Of a stretch of DNA of 14,427 bases, positions 9,701 to 14,427 are shown in pieces. Each line of letters starts with the position of its first letter. Position 1 is the first letter of the stretch. This DNA comes from SZUA-87 sp041687805. Lineage in GTDB: Bacteria; Actinomycetota; Acidimicrobiia; Acidimicrobiales; Aldehydirespiratoraceae. The DNA lies in NCBI GenBank assembly GCA_041687805.1, contig JBDNJK010000123.1, forward strand, positions 1-14,427. Reading direction: 5' to 3'. The notes under the pieces are model-generated. The model was not told the origin of the DNA and searched no databases. It saw only the letters and a program-made list of their open reading frames with translations. The position numbers and the translations under genes were made by a program.

Positions 9701-10061
9701 CAATGGGTCGCAGGCAGATGCCAGCCGGGCCGCGGCGGCAACACGGGTCGCCAATCCGAACACAGAGCTATCCGTCGAGCCCGGCTTCAACATCGCAGCG
9801 GCAGGGCTGTCCGACTCGAAGGTCACGGTGGAGACCGATACAGAGTTCATCAGCAGACTCGCCGAATTCAAATGGGGTCGGGTGAGGGTCGTGGGCAGCT
9901 CAACGATCGATCTTCTGCAGGCAGCCGATCAAGCCGAGGTCAATGTGATCGACGAGGCAGTCACGGCGAGCGCCAGGCTCGAGCTACGGCACTACGTGCG
10001 TGAGCAGTCGGTGAGCCGAACGCTTCACCGCTTCGGCAACGTGGCGTCCATCGATCAGTGA
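6702..10061 (+). CDS. putA: Bifunctional proline dehydrogenase / L-glutamate gamma-semialdehyde dehydrogenase PutA
   Basis: Oxidises proline to glutamate in two steps: FAD-dependent proline dehydrogenase, then NAD-dependent semialdehyde dehydrogenase. It has 1119 residues. Residues about 1-160 are a helical N-terminal region with no ribbon-helix-helix DNA-binding domain. The proline dehydrogenase barrel has IRLVKGAN (302-309), GFEMLQGMAP and the proline-carboxylate-binding IRRLEEN (R425, R426). The dehydrogenase domain has GVVAVIPPWNFP (611-622), catalytic E714 in AETSGKN, nucleophile C748 in GQKCSAAS, and QPFGGWKRSS (911-920). Residues about 935-1119 form the extra C-terminal domain of long PutAs, ending in VREQSVSRTLHRFGNV. 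I chose ATG 6702, with GGGAGGA about 10 bases upstream; a TTG at 6648 would run through the intergenic region. It is divergent from a PAS-AraC regulator and overlaps hemQ tail-to-tail. Confidence 0.96.
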   Translation: MDILRQLPDHAHDLLADNDGDALADPAVELARDWLRRAEVSESRNERTMAHRMAALVSETTDVEFTMAYVDRVARHRSHRLAAIQLRELVADSQTPKFLGPIDRTMLKTGARIATVIPSIAMPIARRRMRKLVGRMVIDAEPEKLHPHLAGRRAEHFALNVNLLGEAVLGETEADRRLDRTISLIDQPDIDYVSVKVSGITSQIDLWSFDDSLEHVMDRLRKIFTHSAQSNPATFINLDMEEYHDLEITIRAFTELLDESEFTSLDAGIVIQAYVPESFDAIVRLVEWANARQSPGAGDIKIRLVKGANLAMERVDAAIHGWTQAPYSTKSEVDANYKRCLDWMFTPEHLCAVRVGVASHNLFDIAWAKLLADKREVADRVGFEMLQGMAPAQSRTVRDDTGALLLYTPIVEQQNFDVAISYLIRRLEENTAPDNFLRHLFGLAPDSAEFEDQAQRFRASVLARHSISSESRRHRVMPQIEIGFTNHPTTDVSQLLVQAWLTEVRAIKPTSCRAAMITNPDLIDKVISSGRQAQRGWWEMGSARRRELLWRAADEIELRRGDLLATMAAEANKVFVESDSEVTEAIDFARWYADQGRELETTDGANFSPLGVVAVIPPWNFPVAIPAGGTFAALAAGNSVVLKPTQETPRCAEIIAESCWAAGIPRDVLQFVRTPDDDTGRRLVTSADGVILTGSWDTARMFRSWKPNMRLFAETSGKNALIITPQADFDLAVADLVHSAFGHVGQKCSAASLAILVAGTYDDERFRRQLVDAVSSLRVGPASDPATRVGPTIGTVTGKLERALTELDEGERWLLEPRCLDDARSLWSPGIRLGVKEGSWFQQTECFGPVLGLVHADTLDDAIRIQNSSPYGLTGGIHTLDRREIDEWTRQVEVGNAYVNRGITGAIVNRQPFGGWKRSSVGPGAKAGGPDYLLQLGDWRRDPESRKRPDPDGGDQVVGNDDAAEWAERYCVDHDPSALFCESNVHRYLAVPRMVLRISANGSQADASRAAAATRVANPNTELSVEPGFNIAAAGLSDSKVTVETDTEFISRLAEFKWGRVRVVGSSTIDLLQAADQAEVNVIDEAVTASARLELRHYVREQSVSRTLHRFGNVASIDQ

Positions 10062-10732
10062 ACCCTCGCCATGATCTCACCAACAGGTCCCACCAACCCC
10101 ATGTAGAACTCGCCGAACTCGGAGTAGACCGCGGAGGCTTCGTCGTAGCGCATTGTGTAGACGGTGTCCTTGAGGTCCTCGACCTTCGCGCCAAACAAGG
10201 TGACGCCCCACTCCCAGTCGTCGAGGCCGGTGGATGCCGTGATCAGTTGCACGATCCGTCCGGCAAACTTTCGACCGGATGTGCCGTGCTCGAACATCAA
10301 TTCCTTGCGCTGATCGAAGCTGAGCCGATACCAGTTCTGGTCGGGGTTGCGCCGCTTGGTCATCGGGTAGAAACACCACGCCGACTTGCCCTCTGGAGGC
10401 AGTTTGGGAAAGAGCCGCATCTGCTTCATCTCATCAGGCACACCCGCGGCGTACTCCGACACCTCGGTGATCGACACGTAGCTGTCGACTACGGCGAGTC
10501 CGGCCCGATCGATGCTGGTCTGCAAATCACGCAGCTTCCACATGTCGGGATGCATCGCCATGAAACAAACTTCGGCCTTGTGACCCAACACCGCCACGGT
10601 CACCACCTGAACGCCATCGGTCTCGGCCGAGATCACGGCCTGAGCGACGGCGTCGTTGTCAGTGTCAGGAGAGGTCATGCAGAAAAGGTGGACAACGCAA
10701 AGGCCGTCAGATGTGGTGACCGGTTGAAGCAT
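10055..10732 (-). CDS. hemQ: HemQ, coproheme decarboxylase (chlorite dismutase-like fold)
   Basis: Last step of the coproporphyrin-dependent haem pathway: peroxide-driven decarboxylation of coproheme to haem b in the cytoplasm. It has 225 residues, slightly short for the family. Against Listeria ChdC from memory, Y122 in FYPMTKRR, M124, the proximal ligand H149 in EHGTSGRKFAGR, and Q162 fall at a constant offset of 25 from Y147, M149, H174 and Q187, so the catalytic set looks complete. The block ITASTGLDDWEWGVTLF (164-180) is diagnostic. The N-terminus keeps the first strand (GLCVVHLF), supporting ATG 10732 over a later Met at 10678; no clear ribosome site precedes it. The distal Gln resembles the Firmicutes-type enzymes rather than the His/Ala type of corynebacteria and mycobacteria. 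Other haem genes are not in the window. True chlorite dismutase (chlorate respiration) is unlikely given the Tyr/Met/Gln set. Confidence 0.95.
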   Translation of the reverse strand: MLQPVTTSDGLCVVHLFCMTSPDTDNDAVAQAVISAETDGVQVVTVAVLGHKAEVCFMAMHPDMWKLRDLQTSIDRAGLAVVDSYVSITEVSEYAAGVPDEMKQMRLFPKLPPEGKSAWCFYPMTKRRNPDQNWYRLSFDQRKELMFEHGTSGRKFAGRIVQLITASTGLDDWEWGVTLFGAKVEDLKDTVYTMRYDEASAVYSEFGEFYMGLVGPVGEIMARVH

Positions 10733-10791
10733 GCGCCAAGTCTAGGGAGCCGTTCGATACGACTATCCCCCAGCCGATATGGTCGCCGTCC
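10733..10791. promoter_or_regulatory. Divergent promoter region between hemQ and the class-IV PLP enzyme gene
   Basis: A 59-base gap between divergent start codons must carry promoters for both sides. Neither start has a clear ribosome site, so one or both transcripts may be leaderless, which is common in actinobacteria. GATACGACTAT near 10756-10766 is the most -10-like stretch on the plus strand. No matching -35 element is convincing. Confidence 0.3.
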
Positions 10792-11709
10792 ATGACCCGG
10801 AGCACACATCAAGCAATTGCCGACGAGCGCAACGCCAACATCGAGATCTACATAAACGGCGAGTTCTATCCCCGTCTCGAAGCCAAGGTCTCCGTTTTCG
10901 ATAGCGGATTCCTTGTAGGCGACGGGATCTGGGAGGGCATCCGTCTTCACCACGACCAATTCGCATTTCTCGATCATCATCTCGATCGACTATTCGCCGG
11001 CGCTGCAGCAATCGATCTCGACATCGGTCTTGATCGTGGCGGAGTGGCCGATGCGTTGCGCGCAACAGTGGAACGAAACGACATGCACGACTCTGTACAC
11101 GTGCGACTCATGGTCACCCGCGGCGACAAAAAGACTCCGTCACAGCACCCCTCCAACGTCATCAGCGGACCCAACATCGTGATCATCGCCGAACACAAGC
11201 TGGCCGATCCGACGGTGCGCGAGCTCGGCATCACGCTCTTCACGGCCACAGTGCGGCGGCCCGCCCCAGACATGCTCGACCAGCGTCTCAACTGCCACTC
11301 AAAGCTCCACGAAGTGATCGCATTGATCCAGGCCACCAAGGCCGGGGCCGATGAGGCCCTCATGCTCGACCCGACCGGGGCCGTGGCCACCTGCAACGCC
11401 ACCAACTTCTTCATCGTGCGCAAGGGCGAACTCTGGACGTCGACCGGTTTCTACAACCTCAACGGCATCACCAGAGCGATCACACTGGAAGTGGCGGCCG
11501 CTGATGGCATCACCACCCACGAAGCGCCGTTTTCTCTCACCGACGTCTACGCGGCCGAGGAGGCGTTCGTCACCGGCACGTTCGGTGGGCTCACGCCGGT
11601 CAACGAGATCGACGGTCGCGTGATCGGAGCGGGCCAAGGATCGGGCCCGGTCACCAACCATCTCCGTGATCTCTACGACGCCGCTGTGCAAAGAGAGGTA
11701 GCCAAATGA
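10792..11709 (+). CDS. Class-IV PLP-dependent enzyme (branched-chain aminotransferase-like), atypical N1-contact residue
   Basis: 305 residues with the class-IV aminotransferase fold: SVFDSGFLVGDGIWEGIR (34-51) at the dimer/cofactor edge, the probable PLP lysine K171 in NCHSKLHEVIALIQA, GADEALMLDP (185-194), then NFFIVRKG (205-212), LNGITR (223-228) and EEAFVTGTFGGLTPV (256-270). Lys and cofactor-phosphate regions look intact, so it is probably an active PLP enzyme. Where most class-IV enzymes have Glu (pattern G-x-V-x-E-xxx-N-F) to contact the pyridine nitrogen, this one reads GAVATCNATNF with T200. It is therefore not called IlvE, and the substrate is unknown. The downstream sulfotransferase-like gene is only 13 bases away. 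A two-domain plant family annotated branched-chain aminotransferase-like appears, from memory, to join these same two domains. An amino-acid-related role is likely; transamination itself is uncertain. Confidence 0.88.
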   Translation: MTRSTHQAIADERNANIEIYINGEFYPRLEAKVSVFDSGFLVGDGIWEGIRLHHDQFAFLDHHLDRLFAGAAAIDLDIGLDRGGVADALRATVERNDMHDSVHVRLMVTRGDKKTPSQHPSNVISGPNIVIIAEHKLADPTVRELGITLFTATVRRPAPDMLDQRLNCHSKLHEVIALIQATKAGADEALMLDPTGAVATCNATNFFIVRKGELWTSTGFYNLNGITRAITLEVAAADGITTHEAPFSLTDVYAAEEAFVTGTFGGLTPVNEIDGRVIGAGQGSGPVTNHLRDLYDAAVQREVAK

Positions 11710-11727
11710 CAGAGGTATCCAAGTGAC
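11694..11727 (+). repeat. 17-base tandem duplication at the PLP-enzyme/sulfotransferase junction
   Basis: AGAGGTAGCCAAATGAC (11694-11710) is followed at once by AGAGGTATCCAAGTGAC (11711-11727), 15 of 17 identical. Copy 1 holds the stop of the upstream gene within an ATGA. Copy 2 holds an AGAGG ribosome site and the GTG start of the downstream gene. Collapsing one copy would leave ATGACGCTACG, an ATGA-overlapped start in frame with the downstream protein, so the gap probably arose by duplication of an ancestral overlap. Confidence 0.85.
11711..11715 (+). promoter_or_regulatory. Ribosome binding site within duplicate copy 2
   Basis: AGAGG lies 7 bases before the GTG at 11723 and supports that start for the sulfotransferase-like gene. 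An identical motif lies in copy 1 at 11694-11698, which would serve the ATG at 11706, now leading to a six-codon dead end. Confidence 0.6.
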
Positions 11728-12439
11728 GCTACGTATCCAGTGCTGGTCGGGCCCGCGCAACATCTCCACCGCGCTCATGTATTCGTTCAGGCAACGCTCC
11801 GACACAACCGTGTTTGATGAGCCGCTCTACGCCCACTATCTCCGCGTCTCCGGCCGTGTGCATCCCGGACGTGATGACGTACTCAAAGACCAGGACCCCA
11901 ACGGCGAAGCTGTGGTGCGAGATGTCATCCTCGGTGGCTACGAGACACCGGTCGTGTTCTTCAAACAGATGGGGCACCACCTGGTCGACATCGACCAAGC
12001 CTTCCTGGGTGCCTGCAGAAACATCCTCCTGATTCGCCACCCGGCCGATGTGCTCACGTCTTTCGCCATCAACGTCCCCGATGCCACATTGGCCGACACA
12101 GCTCTGCCCCAGCTCGTGGAGTTGCTCGACTCGGCGCTGGCTCAGGGCGACTCGCCGGTGGTGATCGACTCACGTGTGCTGCTGGAGGATCCTCCTCGGA
12201 TCCTGGCTGAAGTGTGTCGACGCGTGGGCATCCCGTTCGACGACGCGATGCTCTCGTGGCCGGCGGGTCCAAAACCAGAGGACGGTGTCTGGGCCGAACA
12301 CTGGTATCACAGCGTCCACAAGTCTGTTGGGTTCTCTCCCTACGTCGCCAAGAAGGTCGAGATCTCGCCGCGGCTTCAGTCGGTGATCGACGAGGCGATG
12401 CCCCTGTACGAGCGCCTCCGCGCCCACGCTGTGAGCTGA
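11723..12439 (+). CDS. Sulfotransferase-like P-loop protein paired with the class-IV PLP enzyme
   Basis: 238 residues with the two nucleotide-binding signatures of PAPS-dependent sulfotransferases: a 5'-phosphosulfate loop near the N-terminus, CWSGPRNIST (7-16), and a 3'-phosphate region NILLIRHPADVLTSF (100-114) with Arg and Ser in the expected places. FDEPLYAHYL (31-40) follows the first helix. There is no signal peptide or membrane helix, so it is cytoplasmic. The GTG start at 11723 is preceded by AGAGG and gives an N-terminus that runs directly into the first strand; no upstream in-frame start fits. It sits 13 bases after the PLP-enzyme gene in what is surely one operon. Donor and acceptor are unknown: a small-molecule sulfotransferase acting with the PLP enzyme is plausible, but some relatives in this fold are kinases or have no shown activity. 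No PAPS-synthesis gene is in the window. Confidence 0.85.
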   Translation: MTLRIQCWSGPRNISTALMYSFRQRSDTTVFDEPLYAHYLRVSGRVHPGRDDVLKDQDPNGEAVVRDVILGGYETPVVFFKQMGHHLVDIDQAFLGACRNILLIRHPADVLTSFAINVPDATLADTALPQLVELLDSALAQGDSPVVIDSRVLLEDPPRILAEVCRRVGIPFDDAMLSWPAGPKPEDGVWAEHWYHSVHKSVGFSPYVAKKVEISPRLQSVIDEAMPLYERLRAHAVS

Positions 12440-12455
12440 CCTTCACCGACCGGTC

Positions 12456-12471
12456 GCCGCAAACGAGCGGC
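12456..12471. terminator. Weak stem between convergent genes
   Basis: Within the 43-base convergent gap after the sulfotransferase-like gene, GCCGC and GCGGC flank a six-base AAACGA loop. It could act as a short bidirectional terminator. There is no U-run and the stem is only 5 bp, so this is tentative. Confidence 0.3.
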
Positions 12472-12482
12472 CGCAGGTCGAA

Positions 12483-13214
12483 TCAGAGGATCTTGTCGAA
12501 GAAGTCCCTGGTTCGGTCGTTCTTCGGATTGTCGAATACTTCGTCCGGGTCGCCCTGCTCGACGATCATCCCCTCATCCACGAACACCACCCGATCGGCC
12601 GCCGCCCGTGCGAAGCCCATCTCATGGGTTACCACCACCATGGTCATGCCCTCGGATGCCAGATGAAGCATCACGTCGAGGACTTCCTTGATCATCTCCG
12701 GATCGAGCGCCGAGGTGGGCTCGTCGAAGAGCATGACCTTGGGCTCCATGGCCAACGATCGGGCAATCGCGACCCGCTGCTGCTGGCCGCCTGAGAGCTG
12801 CCGAGGATAAGCATCGATCTTTTCGGGGATTCCCACGCGAGCCAATTGCCTCTCAGTCATGCTCCGGGCTTCCGCCTTCGATCGACCTCTGACCTTTCGC
12901 TGAGCGAGCGTAATGTTCTGCCCCACTGAAAGGTGAGGGAACAAGTTGAACGACTGGAACACCATGCCCATTTCGGTGCGGGCGAAATTGATGTCGGTGC
13001 CCTTGTCGGTGAGTGTCATTCCGTCGAAAAACACCGAGCCGGTGGTCGGCTTTTCGAGCATGTTCATACAGCGGAGCACGGTCGACTTGCCAGATCCTGA
13101 GGGACCTATGATCACGACGACCTCGCCGGCGGCCACATCGAGATCTATACCGCGAAGGGCATGAACCGAGTCGCCGAACCATTTGTGGATGCCCGTGAGC
13201 GAGATGATGGTCAT
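12483..13214 (-). CDS. Polar amino acid ABC transporter ATP-binding protein (GlnQ/GltL type)
   Basis: Cytoplasmic ATPase of a PAAT-family amino acid importer, 243 residues, standard length. It has Walker A GPSGSGKST (37-45), the Q-loop in GMVFQSFNLFPH (83-94), a perfect signature LSGGQQQR (140-147), Walker B VMLFDEPTSALD (160-171) and switch H197 in VVTHEMGFA. The run GSGKSTVLRCMNMLEKPT is diagnostic of the polar amino acid ATPases. The ATG at 13214 overlaps the permease stop as ATGA; an in-frame ATG at 13244 would add ten residues inside the permease gene and is less likely. It is the last gene of the operon in transcription order and faces the sulfotransferase-like gene. Substrate specificity is set by the binding protein, so no specific symbol is given. 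Confidence 0.95.
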   Translation of the reverse strand: MTIISLTGIHKWFGDSVHALRGIDLDVAAGEVVVIIGPSGSGKSTVLRCMNMLEKPTTGSVFFDGMTLTDKGTDINFARTEMGMVFQSFNLFPHLSVGQNITLAQRKVRGRSKAEARSMTERQLARVGIPEKIDAYPRQLSGGQQQRVAIARSLAMEPKVMLFDEPTSALDPEMIKEVLDVMLHLASEGMTMVVVTHEMGFARAAADRVVFVDEGMIVEQGDPDEVFDNPKNDRTRDFFDKIL

Positions 13215-14041
13215 CGGGCCCCCACTTTGTCGCGGCTCATCCATCGTTCGAATCTGTGAAGAACCAGCGAAAGCGCGACCACCATCACGATGTAAGTGAA
13301 CGTGAGCACGACGTAGGTCTCACGAGGCCGGAACGAGGTGTTGACGTAGAGCTTGGATAGTTGGGTGATCTCGTTGATCGCCAGCAACGACAGCAGCGAC
13401 GAGTCCTTAAGCATGGCGATGAAGTCGTTGGCGAGCGGAGGCAACACGTTGCGGATGGCCTGAGGAAGTACCACCGATCTCATGGTGAGCCCGTACGAGA
13501 GGCCGAGGCTCCGGCCCGCTTCCATCTGCCCGTGTTCCACCGATTGAATACCACCGCGAACCACTTCGGCGATGTAACCGCCGTAGACCAATGCGAGTCC
13601 GGCGATGCCACGCCATTCCTTGGTGATGTCCTTGTTGGTGAGACCGAACCATGGTGCCACCGTGGGGACGATCACGAATGCAATAAAGAACAGCATAGGC
13701 AACGTCGGAACACCCCGGATGAACTCGACGTAGGTGCGCGACAGGTTCCGCAGAATCGGGTTCCGCGACACACGACCGAAACCAACAATCAGTCCGATGA
13801 TCATCGAGATCAAGAACGCCCAGAGAGTGATCCGAACCGTAACCTGAATACCGGGCTTGATGAAGTGCCAGGCGTCGTTGTAGCTCTCGACGAAGAACGT
13901 GTAATAGCCGAACAGCACAATGATCGACCCCAGCATCACCGCCCACCACGGGAAGCGATCCCACCATGGGTCAAGGTCGTCGCGTTCCTCTGGCGGTGCG
14001 GGCGTGATCATCCCCCACCTCTCATGCTCGGTTGAAACCAT
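13211..14041 (-). CDS. Polar amino acid ABC transporter permease (HisM/GlnP family)
   Basis: Membrane subunit of the PAAT importer, 276 residues, probably working as a homodimer since only one permease gene is present. The N-terminus is a hydrophilic segment of about 30 residues (EERDDLDPWWD), then a hydrophobic helix (WAVMLGSIIVLFGYYTFFV) and a second around ITLWAFLISMIIGLIVGF. The family block EFIRGVPTLPMLFF follows. The ATPase-coupling EAA loop reads EAGRSLGLSYGLTMRSVVLP and is followed by QAIRNVLPPLAN. The start is the ATG at 14041, with AGGAAG five bases upstream; a GTG at 14047 would abut that site with no spacer. The gene is separated from the binding-protein gene by 82 bases containing a long hairpin and overlaps the ATPase gene by four bases. 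Confidence 0.93.
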   Translation of the reverse strand: MVSTEHERWGMITPAPPEERDDLDPWWDRFPWWAVMLGSIIVLFGYYTFFVESYNDAWHFIKPGIQVTVRITLWAFLISMIIGLIVGFGRVSRNPILRNLSRTYVEFIRGVPTLPMLFFIAFVIVPTVAPWFGLTNKDITKEWRGIAGLALVYGGYIAEVVRGGIQSVEHGQMEAGRSLGLSYGLTMRSVVLPQAIRNVLPPLANDFIAMLKDSSLLSLLAINEITQLSKLYVNTSFRPRETYVVLTFTYIVMVVALSLVLHRFERWMSRDKVGAR

Positions 14042-14046
14042 TCGCA

Positions 14047-14052
14047 CTTCCT
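14047..14052 (-). promoter_or_regulatory. Ribosome binding site of the PAAT permease
   Basis: AGGAAG on the minus strand lies five bases before the ATG at 14041. This decides that start over the GTG at 14047, which overlaps the site. Confidence 0.65.
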
Positions 14053-14064
14053 ATCAGAACGCGT

Positions 14065-14099
14065 ACGAGGGGTACCGGCCCAAGGCCGGTACCCCTCGT
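14065..14099 (-). terminator. 16-bp perfect hairpin between binding-protein and permease genes of the PAAT operon
   Basis: ACGAGGGGTACCGGCC (14065-14080) and its exact complement (14084-14099) flank a three-base loop. The stem starts 24 bases after the binding-protein stop codon. In the permease direction no U-run follows, so it looks like an attenuator or a 3'-end protecting stem rather than a full terminator. It sits in the same place as the livK-livH palindrome. Confidence 0.78.
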
Positions 14100-14123
14100 G
14101 TCGCATTTTAGAATTACCGGAAA

Positions 14124-14427
14124 TCAGCTGCCGTAGTCGACGTCGGCGATGTCGGCGTAGGTGATCGTGAAGGAGTCACCGAAGAAGTCGGTCGAGATCG
14201 CAGCAAGCGACCCGTCAGCCTTCATCTGAGCGATTGCGGCGTTGAACGCAGCCACCAACTCTGAACCCTGCGGGAAGATGAAACCGAGCTGATCAGATGA
14301 CATCGAATCGCCCATCAACTTCACGTCGCTGGCATTCGCACCGACATAACCCTGACCAGCAGTCTCATCCATGATCACAGCATCAACATCGCCGGCGATC
14401 AGAGCCTGCACCGCGAAACCGAACTGA
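14124..14427 (-). CDS. Amino acid ABC transporter substrate-binding protein, family 3 (partial, N-terminus beyond window)
   Basis: C-terminal 100 residues of the extracytoplasmic receptor of the PAAT importer; the frame is open to the window edge, so the start and any signal peptide are not visible. The visible part is the second half of a family-3 solute-binding domain: ALIAGDVDAVIMDETAG (the conserved G-D/V-D-A hinge strand), then LGFIFPQGSELVAAFNAAIAQMKADGSLAAI (read across several strands and the closing helix), then FFGDSF near the C-terminus. The motif GFIFPQGSEL...N.AI..MKADG is typical of polar amino acid receptors. It is the first of the visible genes in transcription order, followed after the hairpin by permease and ATPase. 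The ligand-binding Arg and Asp lie partly outside the window, so specificity cannot be judged. Confidence 0.9.
   Translation of the reverse strand, partial: QFGFAVQALIAGDVDAVIMDETAGQGYVGANASDVKLMGDSMSSDQLGFIFPQGSELVAAFNAAIAQMKADGSLAAISTDFFGDSFTITYADIADVDYGS

Noticed and set aside
10055..10732. Chlorite dismutase for perchlorate or chlorate respiration
   Set aside because: The Tyr/Met/His/Gln set and the YPMTKRR and DDWEWGVTLF blocks point to coproheme decarboxylase, and no chlorate reductase genes are near.
10058..10795. Open frame of 245 codons opposite hemQ, slightly longer than hemQ itself
   Set aside because: HemQ has all its catalytic residues; the antisense frame is His/Gly/Leu-rich without known motifs.
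10792..11709. Calling the class-IV enzyme IlvE (branched-chain aminotransferase)
   Set aside because: The N1-contact Glu is missing and the lysine context (HSKLHE) differs from IlvE, so overall fold similarity is not enough for the name.
11706..11726. ATG overlapping the PLP-enzyme stop as a start for the sulfotransferase-like gene
   Set aside because: It is out of frame and stops after six codons; it is better read as the leftover start from the duplicated copy.
13214..13244. Upstream ATG for the PAAT ATPase
   Set aside because: It lies within the permease gene and adds ten residues absent from the family; ATGA at 13211-13214 fits better.
13361..14035. Open frame of 224 codons opposite the PAAT permease
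   Set aside because: Very rich in Arg, Asp, Gln and His with no domain, and opposite a clear permease.

Overview
The window looks like chromosomal DNA from a GC-rich, Gram-positive-type (monoderm) actinobacterium. The best guess is the Acidimicrobiia, but this is inferred from gene content and not proven. Pointers are: HemQ-type coproheme decarboxylase; solute-binding proteins made as lipoproteins with a Thr/Ala/Pro/Asp-rich tether; a GTG start; and tightly packed operons with 4-base ATGA overlaps. I saw no tRNA, rRNA, CRISPR array, insertion sequence or phage gene. No stretch longer than about 120 bases lacks a gene.

Layout. (1) Positions 1-5784, minus strand: a complete branched-chain amino acid ABC importer in transcription order livK-livH-livM-livG-livF, with livF cut by the window edge. 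A perfect 42-base palindrome sits between livK and livH. (2) 5899-6648, minus: a PAS-AraC transcription factor, divergent from (3) 6702-10061, plus: a 1119-residue bifunctional PutA that oxidises proline to glutamate. (4) 10055-10732, minus: HemQ, tail-to-tail with putA and overlapping it by 7 bases. (5) 10792-12439, plus: a two-gene unit of an unusual class-IV PLP enzyme and a sulfotransferase-like P-loop protein, with a 17-base tandem duplication at the junction. (6) 12483-14427, minus: a polar amino acid (PAAT family) ABC importer in transcription order binding protein (cut by the edge), permease, ATPase. It also has a 16-bp hairpin between binding protein and permease.

Taken together the region is mostly about amino acids: two different uptake systems flank a proline-to-glutamate catabolic enzyme with a candidate local regulator and a PLP enzyme. 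HemQ (haem synthesis) is the outlier. The least understood part is the PLP enzyme/sulfotransferase-like pair. By eye the PLP enzyme carries Thr where class-IV aminotransferases have the Glu that contacts the cofactor ring nitrogen, and the pairing resembles a two-domain plant protein family of unclear function. That pair is the best candidate here for an undescribed system.
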